The notes beneath the pieces were generated by a model. That model worked only from the letters and a program-made list of their open reading frames with translations, ran no database searches and had not been told where the DNA came from. From the NCBI RefSeq assembly GCF_002263495.1, contig NZ_CP022753.1, positions 992,001 to 1,056,000 on the forward strand: a stretch of 64,000 nucleotides of DNA, in the 5' to 3' direction. The stretch is from Nocardiopsis gilva YIM 90087 (GTDB lineage Bacteria; Actinomycetota; Actinomycetes; Streptosporangiales; Streptosporangiaceae). Positions 61,284-64,000 of this stretch are shown one piece after another (the first letter of the stretch is position 1; each line of letters begins with the position of its first letter). Position numbers and translations under genes: made by a program.

Positions 61284-62333
61284 TTACTCCGACGGGGAGA
61301 TCGATGGGTTGGTCCACTGCGCTGCGCGGTCCTCGGCGCCGAAGCGCTCCTCCAGTTCCTCTGGTGAGGCGTCGGTGTCGATGCGGGACACCGGCATTCC
61401 CCGGGCCGTCTCGATGGCGCCCAGACGGCGCCTCGCCCGGTTTTTGGCGTAGCTCCGCAGCTCGCTGTTGGAGAGTGCGTACTGCGCCTCCTCCGGGCCG
61501 AGCTCGTCGTCGCTGCGCCCGACCGCCTTCATCAGGTGCGGCATCAGCTCCTCCAACCGGTCCTCGACCACGTGCCAGTTGGCGTCGTCGGCGGCCACGT
61601 GCCGCCGACACGTGAACGTGCCCCACGCCATGTGGCGGCGTTCGTCGTCGCCGATATGCCGGATGATCCTGCGCATGCCCGGGAAGATCCCGCGCGCCGA
61701 GCACAGGTGGTTCCAGATGTGGTAGCCGGTCAGCGCGAGCGAGCCCTCGATGACGTGGTTGTAGGTGACCGACGCCCGGACCTGGTTGCGCGGGCTGGGG
61801 TCGCGGTCCAGGGCCCGCAGCGACGCCGGCAGTTCCTCGTAGAACAGCGCGCAGTAGCCGGGGTTGGCGTCCACGAACGCGTGCAGGTCCTCGGTCACGC
61901 CCAGCGCGTCCAGCCAGATTCGGAAGGCCTGGACGTGCTTGGCCTCCTCGAACGCGAACTGGGTCAGGTACATCTCATCGCCGATGCGGCCCTCCGCGGC
62001 CATCGCCTGGATGAAGGGCCGGATGTCCTCGGTGACGGCCTCCTCGCCCGCGACGAACCCCGCGCACAGCCGCAGAACGCGCCTCCGCGCCTGCTCGCCG
62101 AGCCCCTTCCAGTCCTCGGCGTCCTGGCTCAGGTCGATGTCGGCGGGGTTCCAGAACTTCGCGTTGCCCTTGGTGAACAGCCGAAGCGGAAAGGAGTCCC
62201 AGTTCAGCCCGCCCGAACGCACGGACCGGAAACCGTCGCGGTACGGCTCGGCGGAGGCGGCGGGATCGAGGGAACCCCCGGAGTCGGCGGCGATGGCGGG
62301 GCTGTCGGACACGCGGGCGGGGCGATCGGCCAT
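61284..62333 (-). CDS. R2-like ligand-binding oxidase (R2lox)
   Basis: A 349-residue ferritin-like di-metal (Mn/Fe) oxidase. It is close to the mycobacterial Rv0233 type: AGGLNWDSFPLRLFTKGNAKF-like opening (here SGGLNWDSFPLRLFTKGNAK), FVAGEEAVTEDIRPF, MYLTQFAFEEAKHVQAFRIW, SVTYNHVIEGSLALTGYHIW and IGDDERRHMAWGTF. The metal ligands (E in GEEAV, E and H in EEAKH, E in IEGSL, E and H in DERRH) are all visible. It binds a fatty acid and forms a Val-Tyr cross-link in known members, and its biological substrate is unknown. ATG at 62333 follows GGAGG. Confidence 0.93.
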   Translation of the reverse strand: MADRPARVSDSPAIAADSGGSLDPAASAEPYRDGFRSVRSGGLNWDSFPLRLFTKGNAKFWNPADIDLSQDAEDWKGLGEQARRRVLRLCAGFVAGEEAVTEDIRPFIQAMAAEGRIGDEMYLTQFAFEEAKHVQAFRIWLDALGVTEDLHAFVDANPGYCALFYEELPASLRALDRDPSPRNQVRASVTYNHVIEGSLALTGYHIWNHLCSARGIFPGMRRIIRHIGDDERRHMAWGTFTCRRHVAADDANWHVVEDRLEELMPHLMKAVGRSDDELGPEEAQYALSNSELRSYAKNRARRRLGAIETARGMPVSRIDTDASPEELEERFGAEDRAAQWTNPSISPSE

Positions 62334-62514
62334 GGGGGTACCTCCGTGTGGGGTCCGGACCCTCCAACATGCGGCCCCGACCGTCGCACTGTAAAGGGCG
62401 CGCCCGACCCCGCTGTATCGGCGCCGCTCACCCCGCCGGGAAACGGTACCGTCGTGGTGTGCCCCCTCCGGGCGCACAGGCTGGTGCTGTTCGACTCTCG
62501 AACCGGGAGAAACG

Positions 62515-62751
62515 TTGTTCTGTGGCGATCTGAGCGGCGACAACTACACAGAGTGCGTCGCGCAGATGCAGCTCTTCGCCGTGGCCTCATTGATCCCCGC
62601 GATGCTCGCGATGATCCTGATGGTCGCCGCCTTCGTCACCCCCGCGATGCGCCAGCGGCCCGAGCTGCGCGCGCGCACGCTCCTCTACTCGCTCATCGCG
62701 TGGGGACTCGCCGGGTTCACCTACATCCTGGGCGGGCTCCCCTCGGTGTGA
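62515..62751 (+). CDS. Small two-helix membrane protein
   Basis: A 78-residue protein with two hydrophobic helices (FAVASLIPAMLAMILMVAAF; LLYSLIAWGLAGFTYILGG) and a short polar N-terminus with two cysteines (MFCGDLSGDNYTECV). TTG at 62515 follows GGGAG at good spacing. No family recognised. It is divergent from R2lox and converges on the XPB helicase gene. Confidence 0.6.
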   Translation: MFCGDLSGDNYTECVAQMQLFAVASLIPAMLAMILMVAAFVTPAMRQRPELRARTLLYSLIAWGLAGFTYILGGLPSV

Positions 62752-62808
62752 TCCCGACCGACGACGCTCGGGCCGGGCAACCGCGGGCGGACCCGCCGGA
62801 GGGGAGGG

Positions 62809-64000
62809 TCAGATCTCCTCGCCCGCCAGGACGTCCCCGGCGTCGATGATGCGGTAGGCGTAGCCCTGCTCGGCGAGGAAGCGCTGCCGGTGCGCCGCGT
62901 ACTCCTGGTCGAGGGTGTCGCGGGCGATGACCGCGTAGAAGCGGGCGGTGCGCGAGTCGGACTTGGGACGGAGCAGACGGCCGAGCCGCTGCGCCTCCTC
63001 CTGCCGGGAGCCGAACGACCCCGACACCTGAATGGCCACCCCCGCCTCGGGCAGGTCGATGGAGAAGTTGGCGACCTTGGACACGACCAGGGTGTGCAGC
63101 TCACCGGAGCGGAACGCGTCGAACAGCCGCTCGCGCTCCTTGACCCTCGTCTCGCCCTTGATGACCGGGGCGTCGAGCTCCGCGCCCAGCTCGTCGAGCT
63201 GGTCGATGTATGAGCCGATGACCAGCGTCTGCTCGCCCTTGTGGCGCCGCGTCAGCTCGCGGACCACGGCGGTCTTGGCGGAGGTGGAGGAGCCGAACCG
63301 GTACTTGTCCTCGGGCTCGGCGGTGGCATACGCCAGCCGCTCGGAATCCGACAGGTCCACCCGGATCTCCACGCAGTCGGCCGGGGCGATCCACCCCTGG
63401 TTCTCCATCTGCTTCCACGGAGCGTCGTAGCGCTTGGGCCCGATCAGCGAGAACACGTCGCCCTCGCGGCCGTCCTCGCGCACCAGCGTCGCGGTCAGGC
63501 CCAGGCGGCGGCGCGCCTGGAGGTCGGCGGTCATCCGGAAGATCGGGGCAGGGAGCAGGTGCACCTCGTCGTAGATGATCAGGCCCCAGTCGCGTGCGTC
63601 GAACAGCTCCAGGTGGGTGTAGGCGCCCTTGCGGCGCGCGGCCATCACCTGGTAGGTCGCGATCGTGACGGGACGGATCTCCTTGCGGGTGCCGGAGTAC
63701 TCGCCGATCTCGTCCTCGGTGAGGCTGGTGCGGCGCAGCAGCTCACTGCGCCACTGGTGCACCGAGACGGTGTTGGTGACCAGGATCAGCGTGGTGGCCT
63801 TGGCCAGCGACATCGCCGCCGCACCGACGAGCGTCTTCCCGGCGCCACAGGGCAGCACGACGACACCCGATCCTCCGGCGTAGAAGCCCTCGGCGGCCTC
63901 CCGCTGGTAGCCGCGCAGCTGCCAGCCGTCCTCGGCGAGGTCGATCTGGTGCGCCTCGCCGTCGACGTACCCCGCGCTGTCCTCGGCTGGCCAGCCGAGC
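62809..64000 (-). CDS. DNA repair helicase XPB, N-terminal part outside window
   Basis: ATP-dependent superfamily 2 helicase of the XPB/ERCC3 type. About 397 C-terminal residues are visible: RGYQREAAEGFYAGGSGVVV then LPCGAGKTLVG (Walker A), IIYDEVHLLPAPIF (DEVH box), LGLTATLVREDG (motif III), QTLVIGSYIDQLDEL, and motif VI QEEAQRLGRLLRPKSD. The mid helicase lobe includes VVSKVANFSIDLPEAGVAIQ. This is the bacterial (actinobacterial) XPB, which has helicase activity with annealing in mycobacteria. The frame continues past the right edge. Confidence 0.94.
   Translation of the reverse strand, partial: LGWPAEDSAGYVDGEAHQIDLAEDGWQLRGYQREAAEGFYAGGSGVVVLPCGAGKTLVGAAAMSLAKATTLILVTNTVSVHQWRSELLRRTSLTEDEIGEYSGTRKEIRPVTIATYQVMAARRKGAYTHLELFDARDWGLIIYDEVHLLPAPIFRMTADLQARRRLGLTATLVREDGREGDVFSLIGPKRYDAPWKQMENQGWIAPADCVEIRVDLSDSERLAYATAEPEDKYRFGSSTSAKTAVVRELTRRHKGEQTLVIGSYIDQLDELGAELDAPVIKGETRVKERERLFDAFRSGELHTLVVSKVANFSIDLPEAGVAIQVSGSFGSRQEEAQRLGRLLRPKSDSRTARFYAVIARDTLDQEYAAHRQRFLAEQGYAYRIIDAGDVLAGEEI

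Overview
This is high-GC actinobacterial DNA. Its features include GTG and TTG starts, an XRE/DUF397 pair, WXG100 and EccC/EccD type VII secretion genes, an R2lox gene, trehalose synthesis genes and a mycothiol-era style of gene order (cysS-rlmB). Gene content and style suggest the Nocardiopsaceae (Nocardiopsis or Streptomonospora type); this is inference, since no 16S rRNA gene is present.

Layout. 1-2.6 kb: the end of cysS, rlmB and a tRNA-Thr(TGT). 2.7-6.4 kb: small accessory genes, an XRE regulator with its DUF397 partner, a long inverted repeat and the remnant of a sugar-binding protein. 6.5-11.2 kb (minus strand): a type VII secretion (T7SS) operon with two WXG100 proteins, a membrane-anchored TNT-like protein, EccD, a MinD-like ATPase and a small protein. 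11.5-16.9 kb (plus strand): a T7SS effector module (small protein, DUF6507-like protein, 821-aa polymorphic toxin with a CdiA-type nuclease C-terminus, immunity candidates) carrying an IS5-type insertion. 18-25 kb: a BlaI/M56 pair, an orphan cyclodipeptide synthase, and a metal- and redox-themed set (cupredoxin lipoprotein, polytopic membrane protein, TlpA-like thioredoxin, frameshifted SCO1, SHOCT protein). The transcription units of this set share a CCTAA-N5-TTAGG palindrome.

25-32.7 kb: an ADP-ribosylglycohydrolase, a MacB-like ABC transporter divergent from a NarL-type two-component system, an RDD protein, a monooxygenase and a regulator. 32.8-41.3 kb: the second T7SS block, with a DUF6177-like protein, a small protein and EccC, followed by otsB, a DUF3263 protein and a mycosin-like subtilase that has lost its catalytic triad. 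41.4-47.9 kb: GrpB-like protein, otsA, a SAM-I riboswitch in front of thrC, a MoaD/CysO-like carrier ending in Gly-Gly-Cys, and a CIRCE-controlled groEL without groES.

48.4-60 kb holds the most unusual system. Three tandem paralogous stand-alone condensation-type acyltransferases (no NRPS modules) are followed by a broken toxin-antitoxin pair, a heterodimeric ABC exporter with one dead ATP site, a TetR regulator with a palindromic operator, a PhyH-type Fe(II)/2-oxoglutarate oxygenase and a CPBP membrane protease. This looks like a small undescribed biosynthesis-export locus. 60-64 kb: a NUDIX gene between two 66-bp direct repeats, a VapBC-type pair, R2lox, a small membrane protein and the C-terminal part of an XPB helicase.

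All family assignments come from reading the protein sequences by eye; no database search was possible.
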